DNA from: Smittia aterrima
Lineage: Eukaryota; Arthropoda; Insecta; Diptera; Chironomidae
Length of the DNA stretch: 64,000 bases
Assembly (NCBI GenBank): GCA_033063855.1
Contig: CP093830.1
Coordinates: 18,972,854-19,036,853, forward strand
Direction: 5' to 3'
Shown here in pieces: positions 11,524 through 24,200 of this stretch. A program made the position numbers and the translations under genes. Within the stretch, counting starts at the first letter, position 1. Each line of letters begins with the position of its first letter. The notes below the pieces were generated by a model, which saw only the letters and a program-made list of their open reading frames with translations, had not been told where the DNA came from and made no database searches.

Positions 11524-14500
11524 TTACATGTCAATTGCTGTCTTGGTAATTGGGAAAAGTTCCAACGAGTTTTTGAAGGTCTCTATGTCGTTTATACAAT
11601 TTTCTCCTAGGTCGCCTGACTTTTCAAGGATTTTGAAGGCAATTTCGTGACAATTATCTGTTTGCTTCGAGTCATCATCAGTTACATGACCAACGATTTG
11701 AATCGAAAGTTTCTTTGCATCTTGCGCAAGAATTTGGCTTGTGTAGAACTCAACGACATCAGCTTTAGTCAACTTGCTAATCATCTGAGCCTCAAGATCT
11801 AATCTATCGAAAATGTATTCGTTACTGACGATCTCAGCCCAATGTCGGTTCACTTCTGATTCCAACTCAACTTCTACCATATTCTTTAATTTTATCAGAG
11901 AATTTTGAGCTGAAAGGAAATCCTCATCGCTCATCTTATCCAGAATTTCGAGCATGTTGATGCTAAGGAACTTTTCAATTCGATCGTTAACAATTGTGGT
12001 CGGATTCTTATCTTCCTGGCTTTGAACTGTGACACTAAACCCAAGAATTCCTGCATTGGCTCGGTGGGAGCAAGACACTGAGTATCCTAGTGTCTCCTTC
12101 GTTCTGAGAATGTCAAACAATGGCTCGTGCATAATATGCTCAACGAATTCGATGAGACATTGAAGACGAATTGAACTCTTTCCGATTTGTAAGTAATTTG
12201 TTGTCGTTGAATTTTTGTTGTCACGAAGAAGACCTTTCACTCTAAGAACATTCGATCCAACTGGAATCTTACGAGCTCGTGACTGAACAACGGCTTCTTT
12301 GTCAACTTCTGCGCAGCTTAAGTTCTCTAAGACACGTAATCCAATGTCGATTGCTTTGGTTTCTGGAAGATTTCCTTGCACAAGAATTTGAATTTTCAGT
12401 TCGTTCGTGAACTGATTCGAGAAATGTACAAGATCTTCGAACGATATGCTATCAGATTCACGATAACGATCATAGAAGAACTTATGATGTTCTTCGACGA
12501 TCTGGAAAATAGAAAGTTAAATTTAGTTTTTTGTGTCTAGTAAAGTGAAAATCAACTTACGCTTAGACGACAATCTTTGTTGAGAAATTTCGATTCGATG
12601 ATATTATTGTAACAGAATTTCTTGAATTGCTTTCTGTATGTAGTGAACACAGCTTCTTCGACTAGTCCTCCGATATTCTTCAGCTCTTTTGTGATAATAT
12701 CGATCAGCAATGGAAGCTTTTCGTCGTACCCACTAAGTTTTAAAACCATTCCTTTCTCTTCGGAGTATAAAGCATATCCGAGCCCAGCGCAAATTGCTGG
12801 ATACAACTTCTCTGTCATGTAATGTTTAACAACCATGGAATAGATCGATGTTAAAGCCATTTGACGAACGGAGGATATCGTGTTTGGCGATACGAGATAA
12901 ACGTAGATGAATGCATGAGGAAGTTTGAATCTTGCATCGAGCTTGTAGTAAACTTCGCAGCCTTTCGATTCAAATACTTTCTGTGGATGTTTCGGAACAG
13001 CTACACAATCCAAACTCTGAGCAATGATATCGAATTGTGTACAAATAAATGGATTCGGTGGTGGCATTGACAGTTCTGATTTAACTTGACGATTATCCCA
13101 TAATTTTTTGTAGCTCTCAGGATAATCTACGAGAGAAAAGTTGTGAAAGTTGCAAATGAAAAATATTTTAATAAGAACTTACCGATTTCATCGTATTCAG
13201 TCCCGAACCACTCTTCGATCTTTTCATATTTCTCATGTTTGTCAGTGAGAAACAGAAGATTGAATTTTGGTTCGTTCAGTCTTTCAATGAGATCGCGAAT
13301 CAAATTGGCATCGAATTCAAGAAGTTGTTCTCGTCCTGTGATAATATCTTTTTCTTCGTAGTACATCATGCTCACGGCCAGTTCTTCAACGTTTTCAGTT
13401 GCACTTTTCTCTTCGCGATATTTAAATGCAGTATCTCTAATTTGCTTCAATTCGATGAAAGCTTTCTCGTGAGTTTCAATCGAAGTATTCTTCAGAACAA
13501 GCAGAAATGAGAAGATCGCGTCGAGAACAGTTTCAACATTTTTCAATCCTTCTTCGGTAAGCGTTACGACGATTGTAAACACAGAAAACATTGAATTCCC
13601 TTCGAAACTCTGATCGTCCGTACCAGCTTCAACACGCAAAGCCAAAAGCCTTTTCTTCAAATAACTGTTGAGACTTCCTGCGCCTTCATGTTGAATTAGA
13701 TAAGCGAGATAATCATGAGGCTTTGACTTGTAGTGTTTTTCCATCGATGGCAGTAAAAATGTCATGAACAATTTGAGCTTGTCAGCTTTTGGCTTCACGT
13801 AAAAGACCTTATTGTAGAATTCTGGCTTGAAAGTGTTTTCGACAGCTGCTAGCGGTTCAGGTTCGACTCCACTTGAGATGTCAGAGAAGTTTTCTTCAAC
13901 CATCTTCTGAAGTTCATCAAGCGACAAGGAAGACTCTACGCAAAGACACATTCGATTTGCAAGATAATGTTTCTTTCTGTATTCATGAACTGCAGCGTAG
14001 AGCTTGTCGTTGCTAATGCCTTCCTTGAGTGTCTTCAAGTTCCCCCAAGTAAAGTTGTTGGCTGGTCCGTTAGCCACGGAAGCACAAATTTGCATGATCC
14101 TCGAGTCGTCATCTGCAATTCCGTTTTGAAACTCAGACTCAACAGCTTCCATTTCTCTATCCATGCTGTCTTTCAGCATTAACGGTGATATGAAGAGTTG
14201 TGCGAATCGATCAATAGCTCCTGCCAAATGATCTTCAACGATTTCAAAATAGAACTGAGTATATTCGCACTCAGTCATTGCATTGTCAGATCCTCCATTC
14301 AATGAGATAAACTGATCATACTCGTTCTCTTTTGGATATTTCTCGCTGCCCATAAAGATCTGTAAAAAGCTAGACAATTATTTCTAGTAAGTCTTGTTGT
14401 GCTGGAGATCTTACCATGTGTTCTAGGAAGTGACTCAATCCTTGAATTTCCTTTGGATCTCGGAAGCTTCCGACGCCAATGCAAAGTGCAGCTGCAGCTA

Positions 14501-14861
14501 ACTTTTCTTTTTGGGTGTCATCTTCATCATCGCCTTCTTCCTCTTCGCACTCCTCCTCATCACTTCCTGATTCATCATCGTCTTGACTGCTTGTTGATTT
14601 CTCTGATTCTGAAGGTTTCTTTGCTTTGTGGTTAAGATGATTTTCATTTTCTTCCTGTTCATCGATAAAGTGTTGAATTAATAGTGCTCTCAATCCATTT
14701 GGCAGCTTGATGTGACGGTAGGATTTCTTATCAGAAGGTGACTGAACGGGAGGATCGAGAATTTCGACTTTCATGCTTTCAGACGACAAACTTATTTTTC
14801 TAATCTTCAAAGTTTGTCGTCCAATGTTTGCTTCGGTTGTTCTTTTTAAATTCTGACTCAT
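11524..14861 (-). CDS. NRDC: Nardilysin (M16 zinc metallopeptidase)
   Basis: M16 family metallopeptidase that cleaves at the N side of arginine in dibasic sites. Exons 14415-14861, 13183-14359, 12561-13126 and 11524-12501 give 1055 residues. The inverted zinc motif HxxEH appears as HFLEH directly before the first intron, followed by M-IFMGSEKYP. The acidic insertion just N-terminal to the zinc motif (DDDESGSDEEECEEEEGDD region, residues ~95-125) distinguishes nardilysin from insulysin. The C-terminal half retains the inactive M16 domains. The start is the ATG at 14859-14861; the open frame continues upstream but has no ATG. It is divergent from GCP2, with 213 bp between start codons. Confidence 0.94.
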
Positions 14862-15074
14862 TGTGAATGTTCGATTGTGACGAACAAATAATTTCTCCAG
14901 ATTTAGCTGGAGCACTTGACGGAATATTCTTATTTTGCGGCGATTGCTTCTGGTTCCTGAAGAATTATTCACGAGTTACGTTCAAAGGGGGAACAAATGT
15001 AAGGGAATTTTAATTTTTTTGAACGTAGCTTGCAAACTTGTTTTGGTCAACAGAAAAATTGTAAAAATATTCAA

Positions 15075-18000
15075 ATGGCAGAAGCAAAGGCCAAGAAAAA
15101 ACTTCAAGAAGTTTCGCAACGATGGAACCAGAAAATAACCACCGAGCAAGTGTTGGGTATCTATCGGAACTCGGAGAAATACACGCTGGATCGACAATTA
15201 TCACTTTTAAAGCAAATGTTTAAAAATTCTGTCGTTGAATTTGATAAACACAGCTCTCAGTTCGAAGCTGATGTTAAGAAGAATAAAAAGACAACACACG
15301 AAGCGTTCATCAACTTCTTGAACAACATCACGATCATTCCTTTATCACAGAAACCTCAAATCGCTACAAAGCCAACAACATCAAATACAACAATAAACTC
15401 AACAGAAAGTAAAATGAGTATTAAGTCGGAAATTGAGAGTCCTGCTTTATCTTCAACTCGTGTCGACAACAATGGGAAGTCGGAAATCATTGTGTCTGAG
15501 GTGAGTGGCGAAAACAGAAGTGAGTCAAGTCCGAAATTAAAAATTTCTGCCTTTTTTCTTTTAGATAAAGGAAAAACTTGCTCAAGCAACTCAACAGGTT
15601 CATCAGCAAAGTAATCGATCATCGTCAACATTCCTTCGTCAATCCTTTAACTCGTCTACGAGCAGTTTACTCGGGAAAAAAGTTCTCTCGCCACCGGCCA
15701 TTACAAATTCGAGTTCTATGTGGAATTTTTCATTCAATGAAGAGCCACTCCTGCCAATTCAATTGAAAATGCCAAAACCGATCGTAGGACTTCCCGCACA
15801 AGCTCAAGAAAGAACAATCATCACTGAGCTTCTGAATACTTTGATTGGAATCAATGGAACTTTAATCGTGCCAAAGATGAAGACGATCGCTTACGATACA
15901 AAGGATGATTACAAAATGATTCACAACTGGTCAGATAGTAAGATTAGCATTATCGAGTTTGAGTTGAACGAGCAGATTCAGGAATCGATTCGTGATATTC
16001 TCTCCGATATACTGCCATTGGCAAGCTATTACTTCCAAATCCAAAACTTCATTGAGATCTCCAGAGCTCCTGAAAGCGGACAAGTTTTACAAGCTCTCTC
16101 AGCTGCAATTAGCAAGCTCGTCGCTGATTATTATGGAACGATTGCACAGCTTGAGCTGATGCACTTAAAGCAGGAGCTGAATCTCCACAAGTTGCTCTTC
16201 TATTTGCGTCCCATTATTCAAACAATGGAAACAATCACAAAGGTCTGCAATATGCTTCAAGCTCGAAATGTTCGAGGAGGAAACGTATTAACTCGTCTTC
16301 ACGACAACATTGCTCTCTACAGCGGCGATAAGAATTCTCAGCAAATTTTAATTTATCTCACGCAAAAAGCCGCTGAACCATACATGGAAATACTCAAACT
16401 CTGGATATTCAAAGGCGTCATTCAAGATCCAAAGTCGGAGTTCCTCGTCGAAGATAATGAGAAGGAGTGCCAAAATCCAGATCAAAACGAACAATACTTC
16501 GACGATTATTGGGAGAAACGTTACGTCACGAAAAGCGAGAAAGTGCCAAGGTTTCTGGAGAAACAAGCTGACATCATCTTACGCACAGGAAAATATTTAA
16601 ATGTCGTTCGTGAGTGCGGTAAACGCGTCGTCTTCAATCACTCTCAAGCGAGTTTAAAGTTTTCGCACACGGATGAACAAAACTATGTGAACATTATCAC
16701 TGATGCTTACACGTTCTCCTCAAAGTCTTTGCTTGAGCTCATCATGGATGATAATGATTTGATGGGACATTTACTGAGCGTTAAGCGATACTTCCTGCTA
16801 CAACAAGGAGATTTCATTGTTCAATTCATGGATGCTTGCGAAGGTGAACTTATGAACAATGTGAACGATGTCATTCCGATGCGTTTGGAGAATTTACTTG
16901 AACTCACGTTAAGATTGACATCGGCAAAGTACGACAAGTATCAGGATAATCTCTACACGACACTTCTTCCATTCGACATTTGTACACAAATCAGAAAGAT
17001 CATCAAGAGCGATGGCGACGAGGAAGATGATTTGGATGATATGTCAAACTTGAAGGGAATTGAATGCTTCACTTTCGGGTACACAGTTCCGTGGCCACTC
17101 TCGATCGTTTTAAGCCAAATGACAATATCAAAGTATCAACTTATATTTCGTCAGCTCTTCTACTGCAAGCACGTTGAGAATTATTTGTGTCGAGTCTGGA
17201 TCGCCAACAAGAATGCAAAGAAATTTGATCATTCAACTTCAGAGCTTTATCGAGCAGCTTTCACATTGCGTCAACGAATGATGAACGCAATTCAAAATCT
17301 TGAATACTACATGATGATTGAGGTGATTGAGCCAGTCTGGCACATCTTTATGCAGTCTCTGGCCAAGGCAAAGAACATCGACGAGGTTCTCAGCTTACAT
17401 GAAGATTTTCTGGATCACTGCTTGAAGAATTGTATGCTCACTTATCCTGATTTGCTGAAGCGAATCATAAGCGTCTGCAACTCTTGCATCGCGTTCTGCC
17501 AATTCATTGAGGTGAGTTATTATTGTCTAGTCTCTTTGTTGTTAGGATGGTGTTTACCGGCATACTCTCCCTTTTTGAATCACTGAATTTTTGCTGTGAA
17601 TTGCTTTCAATCTTTCTCTGGACACATTCAGGAAGCCCAGCGGCATTTTATTGATGCTGAACTCTCATCAATGTTGTCAAAAAGTTACATTGATGATGAC
17701 AGTTCGGATCAGCAGGTTAGACAAATGGCTTTGGTTTCACGCTTTTGGTTTTAGAAGCGTCGCACGCATTTACACTTTTTTGTTTAATTTTGCACAAAGT
17801 GCACCCGAAAAGCTTTCTTTGTAAAAGGACTCATCTTGAATTATGCTTTATCTTATTTTTCACAGAGTCAACCAGCGATCGACGAAATGTCCCATGAGAA
17901 GACGATGACTTTCTCCGAGAAGGTCACTCAATACGATGAAATCTTCACCAAGCACATCGTTCGGTTGATGGACGCAATCACAGAAATAACTGAAAGAGAC

Positions 18001-18084
18001 AACTCGGAAAAATTTGTTTCTCTTAGCAACCGAATAAACTTCAATCACTATTACACCGAGTTTTTGACCAGTTCTCGTCGCTAG
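15075..18084 (+). CDS. Grip84: Gamma-tubulin complex component 2 (GCP2)
   Basis: Core subunit of the gamma-tubulin small complex and ring complex, which nucleates microtubules at centrosomes and spindles. Exons 15075-15500, 15565-17511, 17632-17715 and 17866-18084 give 891 residues, against about 900 in vertebrate GCP2. The N-terminal 140 residues hold a lysine-rich helical region. The GRIP1 region starts near residue 225, and family-typical stretches such as AAEPYMEILKLWIFKG, DDYWEKRYV and GKYLNVVRECGK are present. The C-terminal GRIP2 region ends in a YYTEFL motif. The donor of exon 3 is GTTAGA, weaker than the GTGAGT sites elsewhere in the gene, but the join keeps frame. The match to GCP2 over GCP3 is strong by motif. 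Confidence 0.95.
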
Positions 18085-18251
18085 GTCGATCGAGAATATC
18101 TTGTTATTTTAAGCACCCCGAGATTACTTGTCAAACATCTAATATCAATAAAAAATCTTTTGTTTCATTACTAAATGTTTATTTCAAAAAAAAAAAATTA
18201 AACTTAATTGATACATAATAGAAAAAAAGAAATCAAGCATAAAAGGAAAAA

Positions 18252-21200
18252 TTAACGTCGAGCACGAGTCGGTCTCTTTGCGACTGGCTCTTCTTCAGTA
18301 ACTGATTCTAATCGTTTTTTGAGACGAGATGGCTTCTCTGTAATCAATTGAGCAGCTTGAGTAGCAGGTGTAACGATTGTAACCTTCTTTTTCGAAGCAA
18401 TTGGTGTCAAAGCTTCTTCTGAGAGAGCTGAAACGACTTTCTTTGAACGGCTTCTCTTCAAAACACCGTGAATTGGTTCGGGATCTGTTTGTACGACTTC
18501 TTCAGCTTTCTTGACGGCTCGTCGGCTTCTTTTGCTTGCTGGCTCTTCAACTTCTTCTTCGTTGTTCTCTGATTTGACTTGCTGTGCTTTTCCTCGACCC
18601 TTACGAACAGGAGCAGCTTTCTTCATAGTTTCTTTGACTTCAATCACTGGATCGGTTTCTGGAATCGGCTCAGGAAGTTCAACTTTTGCTGCACCGCGTT
18701 TTCGTGATGCTTTTGGCATCGGAGCTATTAATGCAAACATTTAAAATATTTTCATCATTTATTTTCCTTATTAACTCACCTTCTTCAACAGCATTTTCAT
18801 TTTCCTCTGGTTTCGTTTCCTGTGCTTTTCCACGACCCTTTCTCACAGCAGCAGCTTTCTTTGGAGCTTCTTTAATGTCAGCCACTGGACTTTCTTCCGG
18901 AAGCGATTCTGGGAGATCTGCTTTTGCACGCTTTCGCGATGGTTTAGGCATTTCAACTGTGTTTTCTTCTTGCTCTGGCTCCTGTGTCTTTCCACGTCCC
19001 TTTCGCACTGCAGTAGCTCTCTTTGGAGTTTCTTCAATTTCAATCACTGGATCGTCTTTAACAAGATTCTCCATTTGCTTTTGCTCCTTTGTCTTTCCAC
19101 GTCCCTTTCGAACAGCGAGAGCTCTCTTCGGAGTTTCTTTAACGTCTTCAACAAGATTTTCAAGCTGCTCAGGTTCTTGAGCTTTTCCTCGACCCTTACG
19201 AGCAACGGCAGCTCTCTTCGGAGTTTCTTTAACTTCAGTCGCTAGGCCGTCATCTGATGGAGAATTAGCGGGACTAACTTTAGACGCTGCACGTTTTCGT
19301 GATGCTTTTGGCTTCTCAAAATTGTCTGTAAATATCAATTTTATGAAAACTTTTTATCAAATCTTTTATTTATCCTCTTACCTTCTTCAACAGGATTGGC
19401 TACCTGCTCTGATTCCTTTGTTTTTCCTCTGCCTTTTCGAACAGCGACAGCTCTCTTCGGAGTTTCTTCAACTTCAGCTACTGGAACATCTTCAGCAGGA
19501 TTTTCAAGTAGCTCTCGTACCTTTGATTGCCCTCTGGCTTTTCGAACAGCGACAGCTTTCTTCGGAGTTTCTTTAAATTCAGCTTTTAGAACTTTTTCAA
19601 CAGGATTAGCCATTTGCTCTGGTTCTTGCGTTTTTCCACGTCCCTTTCGGACAGCGACAGCTCTCTTTGGAGTTTCTTTAACGTCTTCGACAAGATTTCC
19701 AATCTGCTCAGGTTCTTGAGATTTTCCTCGACCTTTACGAGCAACTGCAGCTTTCTTCGGAGTTTCTTCAACTTCAGCTTTTAGAACTTTTTCAACAGGA
19801 TCTGCCATCTGCTCAGGTTCTTGCGTTTTTCCTCGAGCCTTTCGAACAGAGGCAGCTCTTCTTGGAGTTTCTTCAACTTCAGCTTTTAGAACTTTTTCAA
19901 CAGGATCTGCCATCTGCTCAGGTTCTTGCGTTTTTCCTCGAGCCTTTCGAACAGAGGCAGCTCTTCTCGGAGTTTCTTTAACTTCATTTGCTGCAGCAAC
20001 TTCATTTCCGGCAACATCTTCAAGAGGATTTTCAACTTGCATTGGATCTTGAGCTTTCCCTCGACCCTTACGAGCAACTGCAGATTTCTTCGGAGTTTCT
20101 TCAACTTCAGCTTTTGGAACTTTTTCAACAGGATTTGCCATCTGCTCAGGTTCTTGCGTTTTTCCTCGAGCCTTTCGAACAGAGGCAGCTCTTCTCGGAG
20201 TTTCTTTAACTTCATCTACTTGAACATCTTTAACAAGATTTTCAAGCTGCTCAGGTTCTTGAGCTTTTCCTCGACCCTTACGAGCAACTGCAGATTTCTT
20301 CGGAGTTTCTTCAACTTCAGCTTTTGGAACTTTTTCAACAGGATTTGCCATCTGCTCAGGTTCCTGCGTTTTTCCTCGAGCCTTTCGAACAGATGCAGCT
20401 CTTCTCGGAGTTTCTTCAACTTCATCTACTTCTTTAACAAGATTTTCAAGCTGCTCAGGTTCTTGAGCTTTTCCTCGACCCTTGCGAGCAACGGCAGATC
20501 TTTTCGGAGTTTCTTCAACTTCAGCTACTGGAACATCTTCAACAGGATTTGCCATCTTCTCTGGTTCCTGCGTTTTACCTCGAGCCTTTCGAACGGCGGC
20601 AGCTCTTCTCGGAGTTTCTTTAACTTCATTTGCTGCAACATCTTCAAAAAGATTTTCAACTTGCATTGGTTCCTGTGTTTTTGCTTGACCCTTTCGAGAA
20701 GAAGCAGCTCTCTTTGGAGTTTCCTTAAATTCTGTTAATAAATCGGCTTTCACTGCTACGAGTTTTGGTGTCGCTGTTGGCTTCTCGAATGTCTCTGTTA
20801 ATATCAATTGTAAAAAGATTAGCACTCGTTTATTATTTTATTTATTCACTCACCTTCTTTAAGTCCTTTCTCTGGTTTGACTTCTTGTGACTCTCCCTCG
20901 CATTGCTTAGGCAGATCTGTTTGAGCTGTGGGTGACGTTGAAAGTTCTTCATTGGGAGTTACTGGAGGTTCGATATCTTGATCAGCTTTCTCTGCGAAGA
21001 CGATGCTTTCTTGTATCTCATCATTGTTTTCAAGAGCCTCTTGATCTGTTGTTTCTTCATCAATGTGGGATGAATCTCTCTCATCCTCCAATTGCTCTTT
21101 GTCTTCAGCGGCGGTGGAAGTTTCCAGCTTCTCATCATTGATTGGAGGTGTCTTTGGAATTGAATTGACTTCTAACAGCTTAGTAACAGAAAGATATGGA

Positions 21201-24200
21201 GCTTCAGCCGCATCTTCTTGAATTTGAGAGGAATCTTTCTCATCTGCCAAGTTCTCTTCTTCTTCTTCAGCAATGTTGACGGCTTTATGTTGGTCATCAT
21301 TGGTTGGAAGAGTCTCTGGAGCTGAATTGACTGCTAACAGCTTAGTAACAGAGAGTAATGGAACATCAGCCGCATCTTCTTCAATTTGAGAGTAATCTTT
21401 CTCATCTGCCAAGTTCTCTTCTTCTTCAGCGATGTTGATGGTTTCCTGTTGGTCATCATTGGTTGGAAGAGTCTCTGGAGCTGAATTGACTGCTAACAGC
21501 TTAGTAACAGAGAGATATGAAGCTTCAGCGGCATCTTCTTCAATTTGAGAGTAATCTTTCTCATCTGCCAAGTTCTCTTCTTCTTCAGCAATGTTGACGG
21601 CTTCATGTTTGTCATCATTGGTTGGAAGAGACTCTGGAGCTGAACTGACTTCAAACAGCTTAGTAACAGAGAGTAATGGAACATCAGCCGCATCTTCTTC
21701 AATTTGAGAGGAATCTTGCTCATCTACCAAGTTCTCTTCTTCTTCAGCGATGTTGAGGGCTTCCTGTTGGTCATCAATGATTGGAAGTGACTCTGGAACA
21801 GAATTGACTTCTAACAGCTTAGAAACAGAGAGTAATGGAACATCAGCCGCATCTTCTTCAATTTGAGAGGAATCTTTCTCATCTGCCAAGTTCTCTTCTT
21901 CTTCAGCGATGTTGAGGGCTTCCTGTTGGTCATCAATGATTGGAAGTGACTCTGGAACAGAATTGACTTCTAACAGCTGAGTAATAGAGAGATATGAAGC
22001 TTCAGCTGCACCTTCTTCAATTTGAGAGGAATCTTTCTCATCTGCCAAGTTCTCTTCTTCTTCAGCGATGTTGATGGTTTCCTGTTGGTCATCATTGGTT
22101 GGAAGGGTCTCTGGAGCTGAATTGACTTCTAACAGCTGAGTAACAGAGAGATATGAAGCTTCAGCCGCACGTTCACTCATTTTAGAGGAATCTTTCTCGT
22201 CTTCTAAATGCTCTTCATCTTCAAATACTTCAGAGTATAAGTTAGAAGCTGAGGCTGGTGACGACACATCATTATTGTGAGCTATTTGGGACTCATTTGC
22301 TTCAACGGTGATATCGGCAAGCGAATCTTTTTCATCAGTCTCTTGTGTGATGTCATTGATCGGTGTCTGTGCAGATGATTCATTGTCAGTAAGAAGTTCC
22401 GGTTCAGCTTTTGTATCTTTCGGCTTTGGAGTCGATGGACATGAACCAATTGAGTCGTCCAATGGAATTTCATGTTCCATTTTAATGCTGTCGTCTTTGA
22501 GTTCCACATTGTTTGAATGTTTAGACGGTTTATGTTTTATATCACAAAACAGTTCATCTGGACTCATGTTTCCGTCATCATCTGCATTCACATTAGCCTG
22601 TGGTTCTTCGCTGTGACATCTCTCAATCATTGTAGCAATTTCTTCTTCATTCGCAGCTTCTTCCAGTTCAGAGTTTGATTTGTTGAATTCATCTTGTTTC
22701 ACGATCGTGTTTTCAGCAGTTAAATGAGAAAGCTGCGCTGGTTCATTGATTTGATCTTGAGTAGCAGGAACATCATCGAATTCATCATCAACAAAATCCT
22801 GAGTTTCCGGAATTTCATTAGAATATGAATCTTTTTCACCAAGCAAAGACTCTTCGTGATCAGTTGATTGAGAAAGGAAAACTTTTCCATTTTCTTCTTC
22901 TGCGATGTCATGAGTCGGAGATCCAGACTTTGGAACCACGGCAGCTGAATCTTTATCTTCGGTTAGAGACTCTTGAGACGAAATAATCTCAATTGAGTCG
23001 TCAAATGGTGTTACACCTTCTTCCATAGTGAGATTGTCGATTCGGAAATTGTCAGAAGTGTTTGACGACTGCATCCATAGCTTGGCATTATCAGAAGCTT
23101 GCGACGGTTCATATTTTATATCCAACTCCATTTCATCGGAGCTTAAGAGTTCTTCTTCATCGCCGCTGAGATCAGTCTGTGACTCTTCATCGGTAATTTT
23201 TACATCGCTGTCACAGATCTCGAAAATTTTGTCTTCAGTTGCACCATCGGCATCTTGTTCGCTAACGAATTCGATTACGTTCAAAGAAGCACAGATCTGT
23301 GGATTGTCGTCAGCAGCAGTTAAGTTTTTGATATTATCTAATGATAAGATTTCGAAATGCTCCGGTTTCGATTGATTCAACTCATCCTGCTTTGCAATCT
23401 CGGAATGGTTGAGAGTATCGTTTGCTTCGAAAGTTTCATCAGCGATTTGAGAGAAACTGTTCAGCGAAGCCATTGCATTTCCGATCTGCTTTCTCGTGCT
23501 TCGTAATGACTTTGGAATTTCACTGTTCAGCTTGTACTGTTGAATTACTTCGATGTCGTTGTTGATGACGCTCAGACGTGTGACTGGACTTAATGACAAC
23601 TTTGTCTTCTTGAGGCTTGAGTGTCTCAAGCGACCGACTGTGTCCAAGATAGAAACCTTCGGCGTGCTAACATCGTAAGCTGCTGGAGAAGATGCAAATG
23701 ATTCGCTTGGAGTAACATTGGAGTAACGAGATGAAATGACTTGCTCAGTCGGATTAGCTTCGTTCCCTTCTGCATTTTTAACGTCCTCAAGCCAATTAAG
23801 AATTTCTTTTCCTTTCTCCTTTACTAAGTCTGAATCTTCTTTTCCATCAATTTGCGAAACAGCTGGCGATGACATTTTGCTTGTTGAGTATGTTCGACTT
23901 ATCGATGGCTTGCCAATCAAGTCGTCGAAGTCTTTTTCAACTTTTGAGAGAGTTGAGCAGTTGAATACTGAAATTTCCTCTTTGATGTTATTGAAATTAT
24001 CTGTGACATTATCGGAATTGTTCTCGGCCTTTTCGAAGCTTGAATCTGACACTTGAGCAACATCCTTGTCGTCGATCATAGAAGTAATAGAATCGAGCAA
24101 ATCATCAATTTCTTCATCATCAGTTTTTTGAGACTTTCGGGGGCTTTCACGACCCTTTTCAGGAGTTTGAAGCTTAGTGGGAGTATTTCCGTTTGAATGA

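Noticed and set aside
14862..14972. N-terminal extension of nardilysin with basic residues, possibly a targeting peptide
   Set aside because: The frame is open but contains no ATG before 14861; the upstream start codon would be GTG.
19926..20738. Long plus-strand open frame rich in Ser and Phe
   Set aside because: It is the antisense of the basic repeat array in the FHA protein; the periodic composition keeps it open.
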